Shown piece after piece: positions 1 through 10,739 of a DNA stretch of 64,000 nucleotides. The notes under the pieces were generated by a model that saw only the letters and a list, made by a program, of their open reading frames with translations, ran no database searches and had not been told where the DNA came from. Numbering within the stretch: position 1 is the stretch's first letter; every line of letters begins with the position of its first letter. The translations under genes and the position numbers were made by a program. The DNA is from Sphaerulina vaccinii (lineage: Eukaryota > Ascomycota > Dothideomycetes > Mycosphaerellales > Mycosphaerellaceae), in assembly GCA_022570795.1 (NCBI GenBank), contig JAKUDP010000013.1, positions 1,426,001 through 1,490,000 on the forward strand. The letters are read 5' to 3'.

Positions 1-2328
1 CATATGCATATGCTTCGACTGGCGCTTAGCAGCGGCAGTACGAGAGTGTGAAGAACGAATCGTACATGCATTTCGCTATGCAGATAGCACGTTATCTGTC
101 ACGTTTGTACGCGAACCGACCGGCCAAATCCGACGAGAATCGACCCACTTCAATGGTAACGCTACCACTGTCTACTGTCTTGGCGAAGAACTATCAAAAG
201 ACCGTGTCTATGGACACGAGATTGCCGGAGTCGACTACGTGAGGCACAGTGCACCGTCCAAAATCGCGTCCGACAGCGACGATTGTTGGATGCGAACGAA
301 CACCGAGCACATGACAGCCAGCCAGCCTGATGAAGGTGGCAATATGTTGGCTATGATCCTTCGCCAAAGTCAATGTATGAGATGCAGGTGATGTGGCCAT
401 TTGACCAATGAACGCAACTCGATATACTGGTGATCTTTAAGTGTTCAACGCCAGACATCGCTCACTCCGAATGTATGCTGACACTGTGCAGCCTTGAAGT
501 ACAGCCCAGCACACGAAGTCAGGCCAATGTGAAGAGTTCTTGTCTTGTTAAGCCTTTGTGCCTGTAGATTCTTGACGGTGAGCGCCAGGAAAGCTTTGGC
601 CGCAGTGGCATAAGCTTGTACCGTGTCGCATGGAAGCATTTGGTGACCGGGCGATGTGAGGTTCCCGCATCCTCACTATGGCGGCGCATAGTGTTTGTGG
701 AGCTATCTCTTCTCGTATGACAGCTCAGAGCTGTGAGATGGCATTGCTTGGTCCTCGATGCTGGTCGTGGTCTGCCAGTATTCGTCACACAATGTCTAGC
801 AGAGTATGATGAGCTCTTCGGCAAGGCCGGTGCTAGTCTTCACTGAAGGACTGGGAAGCGAAAGGCCAGGCACTCGACTCGCCGTAGTGGATCAGTGGTG
901 AGATTCTTAGGGTTGCCCGAAATTTGTGGGACAACCTGTGGGACGACGACAGCGACCTCAAGTCCAGTTCTCGGTATACAAGATTCCTACCCGTGGCTAT
1001 TCAATACGATACAAGAATGCTTGGTTGTCTTCATGCCGATCACGAATGTTTTGCAGATGCTGTCGCCATTTCCTCGAATTAACGGTTTTTCGAAATTTGA
1101 CACCTTTTGGGAATGTGACCACCGACATGGACAAGCTACACCCCAGCTCTCGTAACTTGACAAGCTGGGTAGCGTCCAGACAACCAAGACGAAAGCCTAC
1201 AAGAACGTCAGGAATAGTAAGAGCTACGAACTGTGTCTCGAAGAATCGTGGAGCTGCACTGCCTTCAGCATAGCTATACCAAGAGGTTGTAGAAAGGCGA
1301 CTGCAACATAAAGATTGGCTAACGGTGACAATAGAGGTATACACGCCAACTATGCTCAGTCACGTACATGGGATCCTACAAATCGCCAGTCTTGATCCGC
1401 CATATTATCGCCTGTAGCAGTCCTTATCGTCGAAGACCGTCCACTTCCCATTACTTCGCCCAAGAACCCAAGTCGTATACTTCGGACACTCAATGCTCGG
1501 CCGTGTTCTTGCACTTCAACGCAGCAGAGCCATAACCGCATTCATCACTACAGTCTGAAGAGCAGTTAGCAAGTGTGATATGGGATAAGGAAGCTGAGCT
1601 GGACTGACAAACAGAACTGCAATGGCTAGTAGATAAGCCACCATGGAGGAAACATATTGGGTTGATTGGAGTGTCTTCGAAGTCGATGCAGTTGTTGTGG
1701 ATGGTTTCTGATATTCGTGAGCTGGCTTGTTTCTTCACTTGTTGATCACAATATGGTCAAAGGAATTCGCCACCTCCTTATATGCTCAGCTTCTACTCCT
1801 CACCGGCACGACATCCGCACGAGCTATCAGCGGTGCCAAATAGCAAACTCTCTAAATCTGGCAAGATGAAGCTCACGATCTCTGCCTACTGGTCGGCTTA
1901 TCACGAGGACACGACGACTTCGCATTCGACTACTGCATCGAGTCGAGCGACTACGATGTTCCTAGAGAACGAACATCATGTGTGAAAAGTAGATTATTGA
2001 CGAGCCAGTCACGATCGTAAGAAAGACTCAACTCCGGAGATGCTGGAGAATATGCCGGTAGATCTGCCAGCGAGCACGAGGAGATGCTCGCAGCAGAAGT
2101 GCGTGTCATGATCATGTGGCTCGAACGATGATATAGTATCTAGGTCAGGGTGTTCGCAGAAGCTGGCAGACTTGGCTGATGACAAGGTTCATACTGACAT
2201 ATCGTGAAGGCTTCATCCTGGTCGACATTCTGCACGTCACCATAGCATGTCGCATGTGCGGAATTGGGTCGTCTTACTGCATTGGATGATTGCTTCATAG
2301 ACCGTACTGCAATGCTAGTCCAGCTGAT
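1..2328. other. Gene-poor leading segment
   Basis: No open frame here has recognisable domain content, a plausible splice structure or coding character. The short frames overlap on both strands and none resembles a known family. GC content looks normal, so this is not a RIP-mutated transposon. It may hold the 3' flank of the minus-strand gene that stops at 2329 and unrecognised regulatory DNA. I see nothing more specific. Confidence 0.5.
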
Positions 2329-3908
2329 CTACAGTTGACCACGCCTCACGTACCTCTTGCCCTTGCCTCTTCCCTTGAACTTGTTCAATTTGACCACAAA
2401 TGCTCCACGCACAATAGTGTTGATGACCACAAACCCAGAAGGATAAGTGTAGTGGTTCCACGTCCCCACAAACGTAGCTTGCCCACCACCAGGCTGATTA
2501 TCATCTTCGGGATAGATATCAAAGAACGCAACCTCTTCAACACCGGAGCCATCTTGCTTCTCTGGGATAGAAGAGACGTCCAGCATACGAAGACCTGCTC
2601 CATAATTGGACTGGTACGCCAGACCATCGTGGTCAATGGCCCTGGTCTTGGACTTGTAGAAGCCAGTGTTGATTGGCTTTTCGAGTGACTCGATGTTGAA
2701 GATATACGTGACTGGGAATCCGTCCTTCGCTGGAGATTCTGGATTGGTGCGTTCAGGACGGAGACCCTCGTCGAGCTCATCGTCAAGGATCAAATGTGTT
2801 TGCCAGTTGGGGTCGATGACCCAGCCTTGATGTGTGTAGCTTGCGCCCTTGTATGGTGTCCTTGAGATGATGGTACTCGCGTTGTTGCCGACTTTGTTGG
2901 TGACATCGTAGATTGTCAAAGTGTCTTCGTTGTACCCGTAGCAGATATCCCGGCCTTGATACTTCTTGTCGGGACCTCTGTACACAATGCATTGAGCATC
3001 ATGAACGTATCCGTCCTGTGGCGCGCAGCCAGTTCTCTTTGGGTTCTTTGGGTCCTTGACGTCGATGAAAATCAGACCACCCGCGCAGGTATCGTTTCTT
3101 GGAGCAGCGCCGACGGCAACGACGTAGTTCTTCTCCTCGTTCACGACGACGTTGTGGGATCGTCCAATCGGGAGATCATTGAACCAGCCAGTGAGATCGG
3201 TACGAGTGTCGAATGTCTTAGGTCGTCCTGGTATGAGTGTGAGCAGCTTGCGCATATCAAAGAACTGGATGCCGTGAGCGACAGCCTCCGATCCGACAAC
3301 GAGATATGGCCCATTGCTCTTGATCTCACGCCATTGCGAGACATTTGCGGTGTGCTGTTGAGGCAGACGACCGAGATATACAAGCTTTCCCGTTCTTGTG
3401 ACTTCCGCGAAAGCTACACCGTCGGTCTGGCCAATAGCTGCGAACTCTCGACCAGCGAAAGTCCAGCCCCAAGAGCCAGATCCTGAGCTGTTTGTTCCTC
3501 CCAACTCGTTATGCGACTTGAAGTCGTACATGTCGGTGTCCTTGCATCTGAAAGTCTGCACACATCGTAAGCTTTTGTTGGCTCCTGATTGAGAGTGATG
3601 CTCACCTGAAGAGGATCGCCAGCCTTTGCGATGGCAAGCCCGTTCTGGCATCGTACGCGATCGCCTTTGAAGTAGCTCGAGAAGCCCGACCATTTATCGC
3701 TTTGGTAGTCGCCAGCTGCCTCGTGCTCGTGCCATTGTCTCATCTTCTCCTATTGGTTTATCAGTTTGAGATTCATGTCAGATCCGCGACTTTGTAGGCA
3801 TACCTCCATGATCTCCTGGTGCACAACTCCAGAGATGTAGTCTTCCTTGGAGTATGCAGCGCTGGCCACACCGGCCAACGCTGCGGCAGCAACAGCAGAG
3901 AGCTTCAT
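2329..3908 (-). CDS. Secreted choice-of-anchor-B / LVIVD-repeat protein
   Basis: Three exons on the minus strand (3908-3804, 3749-3606, 3555-2329), all joined in phase 0, give about 491 residues. The start is the ATG at 3908 because it opens a clear signal peptide (MKLSAVAAAALAGVASA). The second exon carries an N-terminal region rich in charged and aromatic residues. The large third exon holds LVIVD-type beta-propeller repeats, for example the segments around GLIFIDVKDPKNPKRTG and GAGLRMLDVSSI. These features match fungal proteins annotated as choice-of-anchor B or 'regulatory P domain' family; their biochemical role is not established. The protein is probably exported or wall-associated. Introns are 54 and 50 nt with good GT...AG ends. 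The next confident gene upstream starts at 5711, so the promoter has ample room. Confidence 0.85.
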
Positions 3909-5710
3909 CTTGTTTGAAGATGACCTAGAATAGCAAACAGAACCTGAGTGACCTACAGTAAAGCGAGAACAGCTGGCAACGAGCACTTATATCCACTGAT
4001 GTACGTTCTGCTCCGCCGACTCGGAATAGGAATAGGAAGGCTGCGGTGCACAACATGCTGTCGCGTGCATCGCCACGAGATAGATAGAATAATACTTTCC
4101 TGTCATAGTAAGTGTCTCTCCCAAGAGCCATGGCGGAGGACAGTAAAGAGCTTAGGTATGCCTCCCAAAGCTGCAAACGGTCTTGGACTGTAGCCTCGCG
4201 GTGCTGTGTGGTTGGTCTACCGTGGCATGGCCAAGCTATGCCGCAAGAATGCCAAGGAGAATCATGTGGCGCGCAGCCGCTGTACCGTACCAGATGTGTT
4301 ATTGGATACCTCGAATGTCGACAGTTACGTCTGTATCCTGTCGTACTCATGGTGACTTGCCATGAGCTGGTTGACCAAACTGTGGTAGCTTTCAATGCCT
4401 ATCAACTCGATAGGGTGACTGTGAGCGTGAACATGCTCGGAACAAGGACCTCGGTGGTACAAGAAATGTATGCTGCCAAGAAAAGAGCACTGCATCCTTC
4501 GGGTAGCGTACACTTTGGAGTAGTATCAACATGCCAGAATCGCAACTAGCCTTGCCCTTTACGTGCTATGATCGCTCCAGTCATAATCGGCCAGATGGCC
4601 AAAAGAGGAAGGTAAGACATCCAGCCAAGATTCGTTTCCAGATACGAGTGGAGCAGCTCGTAGAACTCCGCAATTGCCAAGGTGCGAAGCAGTATTCGCA
4701 ATGCGCAGCTGTAGCTCACATTCGCTGTGATCGTGCTGCTGCGAGCTTCTGTTCCTGATGTCTTCCCAGTCCGTTGCATCTCGCTCTGTGCAGACCCGAT
4801 TGCGAGATGCCCGGCACATTGAAGCAGGCATATGTGCAGCTTACAGAAGAGGAACATGCTCAGAAGACAATCGCCGTCCGGCCCATGTGCAATGAGATGG
4901 CACGGTATGGCCACACTCGAGCGATCGATGTCGTATAAACGGATCCGATGCGTTTCGCGCGGAACGGAGTAAGTTGTTCTTGACAATGCGTGTGTATCAT
5001 TGGGGGACTGGTGGATAGGGACACTGGTCAGAACACTTCGCCGTTTGTTGTAAGCCGTATTGGTGCTGCGATATGCTGAAGTTGAATAATATGGTAAGAG
5101 AGTGCCATGGTCCGAGGTGTCTGAGTTCCAATGTGCCCGGCGATAGCCACGAAGTGTTATATAAGGTCTCTTGAGCATGTTTGCGAATCTATCCATCTCC
5201 TAAGGGAGCTGGATTGGTGCTAGCGCTCGAGGTCCATATTGTCTCGTGAGCAGGTAATTGCTAGGCCATGCTTGGCCATGCTCGCGATACGTGCTCAAGG
5301 TGAAACGTGTACTTGCCGTACAAGTATAAGACGCGTTGCACTCTCCCGCGACGATCGCTGGTCACGGCCGTGCGTTCTTGGTGTCATTGTCTTGCCTGGG
5401 ACATGTTTAGCAGAAGTCTGGAGCAAGGACTTGTGAGTGTATTTATATTGACGCGCTCCCAGAAGGGCGATAGATGAGATGGAGTTGGATGGATGGAAAC
5501 AGGGAGGATGTTGTTGTTCGCGAGACGCGTGATGACACGAAACATCCTTGGAAGTGTGGCCGAGTCCAAGTCTCAGTGCTCAGACCCCTGCAATCGTGAG
5601 ATAAGAAAATATCTGGTACCACGCGACGCGCGCCTCTTTCCCACCAATACCTCCTACTCTTTTCGCTCCTCGAACAATTTAACAGCTTCCTTCCGGCATG
5701 CTGAGCCAGC
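3909..5710. other. Intergenic region, one doubtful minus-strand frame
   Basis: Apart from the doubtful 216-codon frame at 4546-5196 I see no gene. The 3909-4500 part is the promoter side of the minus-strand secreted-protein gene. The 5200-5700 part is upstream of the plus-strand Myb-repeat gene. Confidence 0.4.
4546..5196 (-). CDS. Doubtful hypothetical membrane protein
   Basis: An uninterrupted 216-codon frame. The C-terminal third has a hydrophobic stretch near LSMFLFCKLHICLLQCAG and a second one at the very end (SYLPLLAIWPIMTGAIIA), so a membrane protein is conceivable, perhaps the last exon of an RTA1-like or other small integral-membrane family. The N-terminal half is low in complexity and looks like non-coding sequence. 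I recognise no family and can find no convincing splice partner. It is listed because of its length and the terminal hydrophobic helix; it may equally be a chance frame. Confidence 0.2.
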   Translation of the reverse strand: MDRFANMLKRPYITLRGYRRAHWNSDTSDHGTLLPYYSTSAYRSTNTAYNKRRSVLTSVPIHQSPNDTHALSRTTYSVPRETHRIRLYDIDRSSVAIPCHLIAHGPDGDCLLSMFLFCKLHICLLQCAGHLAIGSAQSEMQRTGKTSGTEARSSTITANVSYSCALRILLRTLAIAEFYELLHSYLETNLGWMSYLPLLAIWPIMTGAIIARKGQG

Positions 5711-6637
5711 GTGCTAATAAACGTCGTCATGATCGCTCTACTTGCCCTCAGGCGCGCTCACCATACATCATACACGACTTCATGCTGCAATATCTGGACA
5801 GTGCTGCAGACACGATACCTAGGAACGAAAGTACCCCAAAGATCACCTGATGGTAAACCAACTATGAGACGCTTCACGGAAAGTGAAGATGCAATAATTG
5901 TCCAGCGATTGACCGAGGGCGTTCCTCGGTCAAGAATTGCACATGAACTCGGACGTGCCAGGACTGCATTGACGTACCACGTGCGGACTCATCTGGTCAA
6001 GCAGTATCCTGACCTCCCCATCAAGCACAACAAGAAGGAGAGTCGATATGATGCCCTGATCCTGCAGCGACACCAGGAAGGCGCCAGTAGAACAACTATT
6101 GCACGCGAGATAGGGCGAGGCTTGGCATATGTCGCAGCCCGATTACCACCAGCAGGCAAAAGAAGAAGAGCGCCATATACCGCTGAGGAAATCAGCAAAG
6201 CCCAGAGCCTGATAGCTGCGGGAATGGAACTCGAGAAAGTAGCAGAATCGCTGAATGGAAGCCCTCGTGGCCTGAAGCGCGCTCTCGATTCGACAGCTGC
6301 CGGTACTGCACTCATATCGCCAGACCTGAGAAAGGCACGCTCCTGGAGTGAGGAAGAATTGAAGTCACTCGTCGAGCTAGCCCAACAGGGTATGAACTAT
6401 GCCACCATTGCATTGAGACTTGGAAGATCACTGCAAGCAGTGGAATCTCAATTGGGCACCATCCGTCGCTTCAACGGTGAGTCCAAAACTCGCACAGGCT
6501 TCACCGCAACAGAAAGCAGGACGATTCGAGAATTGAGAGACCATTCCAAGATGTCCTGGCAAGCCATCGCAAGTCAGCTGGGCCGAGATCTGGGTTCGAT
6601 TCGAAGACACTATACGAAGTTACAAAATGAGACATGA
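5711..6637 (+). CDS. Five-repeat Myb/SANT-like protein, possibly mitochondrial
   Basis: A single exon of 308 codons. After a basic, hydrophobic N-terminus without acidic residues (first about 45 residues, compatible with a mitochondrial presequence) come five related helix-turn-helix units of about 40-55 residues. Each runs (W/F)(T/S)..E...I....(E/Q)G.....IA..LGR....V. Examples are RRFTESEDAIIVQRLTEG...IAHELGRARTAL, RSWSEEELKSLVEL...IALRLGRSLQAV and TGFTATESRTIREL...IASQLGRDLGSI. The pattern resembles Myb/SANT DNA-binding repeats, so nucleic-acid binding is the likely role. A paralogue with six repeats lies on the opposite strand at 40787-41897. The gene converges on the SLATT gene, with about 54 nt between stops. 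Starts at 5711 or 5729 are both possible. Organelle targeting is inference. Confidence 0.7.
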   Translation: MLINVVMIALLALRRAHHTSYTTSCCNIWTVLQTRYLGTKVPQRSPDGKPTMRRFTESEDAIIVQRLTEGVPRSRIAHELGRARTALTYHVRTHLVKQYPDLPIKHNKKESRYDALILQRHQEGASRTTIAREIGRGLAYVAARLPPAGKRRRAPYTAEEISKAQSLIAAGMELEKVAESLNGSPRGLKRALDSTAAGTALISPDLRKARSWSEEELKSLVELAQQGMNYATIALRLGRSLQAVESQLGTIRRFNGESKTRTGFTATESRTIRELRDHSKMSWQAIASQLGRDLGSIRRHYTKLQNET

Positions 6638-6691
6638 TCGTTTGGAGCTTCGCCAATATGAGGAGAATCGCATAATTGCCAAGAATGCTCG

Positions 6692-7546
6692 CTACAGAGT
6701 ATCATCCAGAGCGTTCTCCATTTTGGCCGCCGCCTTTCCCTCCGATCTCCTCACCAAGGTCTCAATTCTCGCGGCCGACTCCTTCTGCACCCTTGCAGCC
6801 TCAGCCTTGACATCATCAAGCTGCTTCGCCATACCAATTTCACCCCTCCTGGCAGCAATTCCGGAACTATTGACGTAAAGATCCGGATAATTTGCCTGCT
6901 GATCAACCCTCGCATCCTCAAACAACTTCGCCAATCTATCTCTCTCTTTCCACGGTTCCAATCTTCCTTGCTCAGAGGACTCTCTCTCAATCATCTCAAT
7001 CTGCATCACAATCGCCGCATATGCATCTCTGGCCTTTCTGAATCTGTTGGGTACACCTTGTCCCTTCAACCACGCCAAGATTCCCGCGACAACAGTATTG
7101 ATGGCCCCAAGGATTGTCAGGCTCACATCACCACTCGATCTGTATGCGGACAGTGCTGTAAACGTCGCAGCGAGGAGAATCTGTAGGAGATACAGAGAGT
7201 TGATGATGTAAGAGGTCAAGAGATATGCGATGCGATTCTTCCATTCTTCGGATATCGTCCGTTGGTAGAGTCCGATGTTTGTGAGTGTCGATGGAGGCCA
7301 GAAGATTTGGCGGTAGGAGATCGTTGGCCTGTGGGAACAAGTTGGAGTGGCAGGGAGGATCCCGACCAGGACTTGAAATGTTGAAAGAGTAGTGTGGTTG
7401 TGTGTCACGTAGGGACTACTGCTTCGAACGGTTGAGTCTGGTCTGATAGACGAGGGGACGACTGGCTTTCTCATGGACGTGACGAGCCCCTCCTCTACAG
7501 AACCATCCAGATTTGTGTTTGGACTCATCGTCGCAACGCGACGCAA
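6692..7546 (-). CDS. SLATT_fungal two-TM domain protein
   Basis: A single exon of 284 codons. A Ser/Thr-rich N-terminus (about 1-60) leads into a conserved segment that starts near YQRTISEEWKNRIAYLLTSY. Two transmembrane helices follow (about residues 107-133 and 140-162, the second containing GAINTVVAGILAWLKGQG), then a charged helical tail. The 'INTVVAGILA-LKGQG' signature, followed by an arginine-rich stretch and long helix, is the hallmark of the fungal version of the SMODS-and-SLOG-associating 2TM effector domain (SLATT_fungal). In bacteria, SLATT proteins are predicted pore-forming effectors of nucleotide-signalling conflict systems; the fungal role is unknown. I see no nucleotide-cyclase or SLOG gene nearby. 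The start at 7546 is the first in frame; Met at 7528 is an alternative. Confidence 0.85.
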   Translation of the reverse strand: MRRVATMSPNTNLDGSVEEGLVTSMRKPVVPSSIRPDSTVRSSSPYVTHNHTTLSTFQVLVGILPATPTCSHRPTISYRQIFWPPSTLTNIGLYQRTISEEWKNRIAYLLTSYIINSLYLLQILLAATFTALSAYRSSGDVSLTILGAINTVVAGILAWLKGQGVPNRFRKARDAYAAIVMQIEMIERESSEQGRLEPWKERDRLAKLFEDARVDQQANYPDLYVNSSGIAARRGEIGMAKQLDDVKAEAARVQKESAARIETLVRRSEGKAAAKMENALDDTL

Positions 7547-7956
7547 AGCATTGCGGAGAAAGCAGAAGGGAGACCCAGTCGCTCTGGTCTTGCGCAGTCG
7601 TCGTCATCTTTGCTGAAGGTGAGATTCTCAGCCCGCGATTCTCGCCTACTGTACTTGCCTCGAAGGCTGATTATATAGGAATGCTTTGGTCTCGCTTGCT
7701 TGCATACAAAGCGCCACACATCAGCTGGATGTTCGAGGCGTTTTGCGTGATGCGGCTGAGCTGACTGTCGAAGGATTATAAGCACGAGCGACAACACCAA
7801 ATGACATGAAACGAGAACTTCTAGCAACAAAAGGACGAAAGACAATCGAGTTGTGGATGGCAGGGTCGCACGGAAGCAATGCATGATTGAGAGGTGGCTG
7901 AACGTCGAAGATTTGTGTTGGCTACCGATCGGAAGTGTCAGCTCTGTGCGACACTA
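7547..7956. other. Intergenic region
   Basis: About 410 bp between two minus-strand genes: the upstream side of the SLATT gene and the 3' flank of the NmrA-like gene. No further gene or repeat is seen. Confidence 0.4.
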
Positions 7957-8835
7957 CTACAAGTACTGTGCGACAAGCTCCTCCAGCTCCTCCGATGTCT
8001 TCTCTTTGATGCCGACCAGCTCGTTATCATTCTTGCCACTCCAGTTGTTCCCATATGAACTATTGAAAGCGCTGATTGCAATGAAGCTCAGCATCGACGA
8101 GAAGTCGCCCTTGCCCAACTTGTCGTACGCATCCTTCTCCACATCACCCGTGCTGACTTCCTGTCTCACAACTTTGAGACCTGGGCTCTTCTTCTGTGCG
8201 ATGTCCAGGATCTGGTTCTGGCTAAGAGCAGCACTCTGTATATAGACCGCGCGATTCTTGAATGCTTCTGGCTTCTTGAGGATGCCAACGACTGCCTTGC
8301 CGACATCTTCAAGAGTGGATGTGCTGTGCTTGTCATTGCCTCCATCGTAGATTGTGGTTGCGCCACCTTTGAGATTCGCCCAGAAGCCGACTTGAAGCCC
8401 CCAGTCGAGGAAGAGACCATTGACGACTAGAGCATAGCTGATCTTGTCCTCTCTTGTCTTGAGGTAGTCTTGAGTCTTCTTCTTGCCTGCGAAGACTGGA
8501 AGAGCCGCGATCTTAGCGCTCCCGGCAATGTCTGAGCCGAACTCGCTAGGGATGAAGTACTTGACGCCGGCGGCTATGGCAGCATCGATCAAGGCCGGTT
8601 GCTCCTCATGCTTTGGGATCAATGAGACGAAGGCATCTTGTCCTTTGAGAGCATTCGTGATGGACTCTGGCGAGCTGTAGTCGACCTTGACTGTCTTGAC
8701 TTGGGCGGGCAAGCTGTCTGTCTTGCCACTTGCTGATAAAATGGTGACGTCGAAGCCAGCGTCGACGAGTGCCTTGACAACAGCAGGGCCGAGGTTGCCA
8801 GTGGCTCCAGCGACTGCTATGTTCTGATATGCCAT
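7957..8835 (-). CDS. NmrA-like / isoflavone-reductase-type NAD(P)-binding protein
   Basis: A single exon of 292 codons, a full length for this family. The N-terminal Rossmann motif GATGNLGPAVV (about residues 10-20) binds NAD(P). The stretches FVSLIPKHEEQPALIDAAIAA and GVKYFIPSEFGSDI match the core of PCBER/isoflavone-reductase-like atypical SDRs. A lysine in the AGKKKTQDYL segment sits where the family's catalytic or cofactor lysine is expected. It probably reduces a small aromatic or other secondary-metabolite-like substrate, or acts as a redox sensor as NmrA does. The specific substrate cannot be read from sequence. The start is the first Met and immediately precedes the Rossmann strand. 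Confidence 0.9.
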   Translation of the reverse strand: MAYQNIAVAGATGNLGPAVVKALVDAGFDVTILSASGKTDSLPAQVKTVKVDYSSPESITNALKGQDAFVSLIPKHEEQPALIDAAIAAGVKYFIPSEFGSDIAGSAKIAALPVFAGKKKTQDYLKTREDKISYALVVNGLFLDWGLQVGFWANLKGGATTIYDGGNDKHSTSTLEDVGKAVVGILKKPEAFKNRAVYIQSAALSQNQILDIAQKKSPGLKVVRQEVSTGDVEKDAYDKLGKGDFSSMLSFIAISAFNSSYGNNWSGKNDNELVGIKEKTSEELEELVAQYL

Positions 8836-10183
8836 TGTGGGTCTTGAATGTTTTGGTAGTGTTGAAAGTGGTGATCTTGTTGTGATATCTTCTCTGCTGC
8901 TTCTGTTGTTGCTTGTCAGTCTGGTAGAAGGATCGACCTACCTTTATATCTAAGATCACTCACAAATCGACAAGATGTCGTTGACCATGCCGCGAAGCTT
9001 CTCGATCACGAATGAACCTGGCAAAGCATCGGCAATGGCATTTCACTCATCCGGATTTTATATGTAGGCCTCTCATTGGTCGCATTGATTCCGCTGCTGC
9101 TTTGCAACAGTTACGTCCGGCTGGCGTGACAGAGCTGGCCTCTTTGTGCTGCTGGAACGACAATTCATCGTCCCACAGTGCTTTGATGTTGTGAGACACC
9201 AATGGAAAGATACCGCACCAGCTGACAGACGTGCAACTTCTGCCTCGTCCGGTCTCAGAAGCCCGCTCTGAGACTCGACGCGCCAGGTTAGTCCTCCGAG
9301 CACACCAAAGGACAGCCTGGTATTGCTAATGAACACCAAGATAGATGCAGAGTCCCGCTTGAAGGTGTGTTCACACCAGAGTATGTCCATCCTGACAGCC
9401 TTTCGACCAGATGCGACGAATGCCTTGGTCTACTGGCCTGCTCTCCACGGCCATTAACTCGTGTCCTCGCAGGACAGCTATGATCATCTCTTCATCGGAG
9501 ACCGTTCTCCAGCCTGTGCGGCTATATGGTCGTCCACGGCGCTCGTAGGTCTTCGTTCGGCATCAATACAAGATGTCCATGAAGAGAGCGATGGAAGGAC
9601 TTGCGAAAGGATCAGGATCAACACCACATCGGCACCTCGGCCTCAGGCAGCGACCGTTCGAGAAAATGTTGACCACCTCGCGGCACAACGTCAAACGTCG
9701 GAAAGTCGTGGTTAGAGTCGCCTTTTTTAGCACTACCACAATGCAACTTCCCGACCTCGAACAAAGATTCTAGTTAGTGCATCTTGTTCGTAAGACCCTA
9801 GAGAGTACGATAGGAGTCTTCTACAATCGAAAACAACCCGTTCTGTTTGGCGAAGGACAGAAAAAGAGCGAAGTCGCTGGCTTGGCGTTTCCGACGTTTG
9901 GCTTTGTGCCGCGAGACCACTACCACTTCAGGAGCAAGGTTGCTAACATGCTTACGGAACCTCATACCACACGGCGAGCATCAGGCTCATAATCAGGCGT
10001 GCGAAAGTGCAACTTTGGTTAATTAACCAAGATTCAGGTAGCACGGGACGATTCAAAGTGATAGCTTCGCGTCGATCAGGCCCCCTCGGGCGCTCCTTTG
10101 AAAGGCAGCAAAGCATATAATAATGCTTGGTCTGCATTGGACACATCTCCTCCAGCTCAGAGCACTATCAACAAAGCCACTCT
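8836..10183. other. Intergenic region of about 1.35 kb
   Basis: The upstream side of both the NmrA-like gene (minus) and the cupin gene (plus), so it works as a divergent promoter region. The short frames inside show no family resemblance. No repeat or RNA gene was recognised. Confidence 0.4.
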
Positions 10184-10720
10184 ATGAACAATATGTCGAA
10201 CTACATTACAACCCACGACCCCTCCACGGGCAAAGCCATCTTCTCTCAAGCGTCCGGACCTCATCATAAACTACCTATCCAGCGCGGCGTGGACGCAGAA
10301 GTGGCTTCGATGAACGTTCTCTACACAAACCATTCCTTTCCACCCAATCTCTCTTCTGAACAAGACATACAACGATATTCTCATGACCGCGTTTCCGGTC
10401 TTCCGCCCGGGACCATAAGTCCACCAGCCGGCACATCAGTAATGATAGCGACAATGGCCCCAGGCTCTGAAGCACCCATGCATCGTACCATGACTTTAGA
10501 TGTCATTGTGATCCTTGAAGGAGTCGTCGAGTTACATTTGGACTCTGGGGAAGTTAGGACTTTGTATGTAGGCGATACGTGCGTGCAGCGCGGGACGATG
10601 CATACTTGGAAGAATGTGACGCCGAATAATGGGAGGATGAGAATGTTGTGTATGGCCCAGCCGTGCGTGGAACCAATTGAGATGGGAGAGAAGAAGTTGG
10701 GCGTTGAATGGTTGCATTGA
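10184..10720 (+). CDS. Single-domain cupin protein
   Basis: About 178 codons from the ATG at 10184. The frame stays open to 10127, but the downstream Met cluster (MNNMSNYITTHD) is the better start. The C-terminal two thirds form a cupin barrel: APMHRTMTLDVIVILEGVVEL resembles motif 1 and GDTCVQRGTMHTWKNVTPN resembles motif 2, with the HxW typical of fungal small cupins. Motif 1 keeps one clear histidine. Such proteins often sit beside oxidoreductases in secondary-metabolite or aromatic-degradation loci. The gene converges on the sulfotransferase-like gene with only 19 bp between stops. The ligand is unknown. Confidence 0.85.
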   Translation: MNNMSNYITTHDPSTGKAIFSQASGPHHKLPIQRGVDAEVASMNVLYTNHSFPPNLSSEQDIQRYSHDRVSGLPPGTISPPAGTSVMIATMAPGSEAPMHRTMTLDVIVILEGVVELHLDSGEVRTLYVGDTCVQRGTMHTWKNVTPNNGRMRMLCMAQPCVEPIEMGEKKLGVEWLH

Positions 10721-10739
10721 TGTTTCCTGTCTCCTCGCT

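Noticed and set aside
885..1140. Partial resemblance of GTGAGATTCTTAGGGTTGCC to a conserved small-subunit rRNA segment
   Set aside because: The similarity does not extend beyond about 20 bases and the flanks do not follow rRNA sequence; treated as chance.
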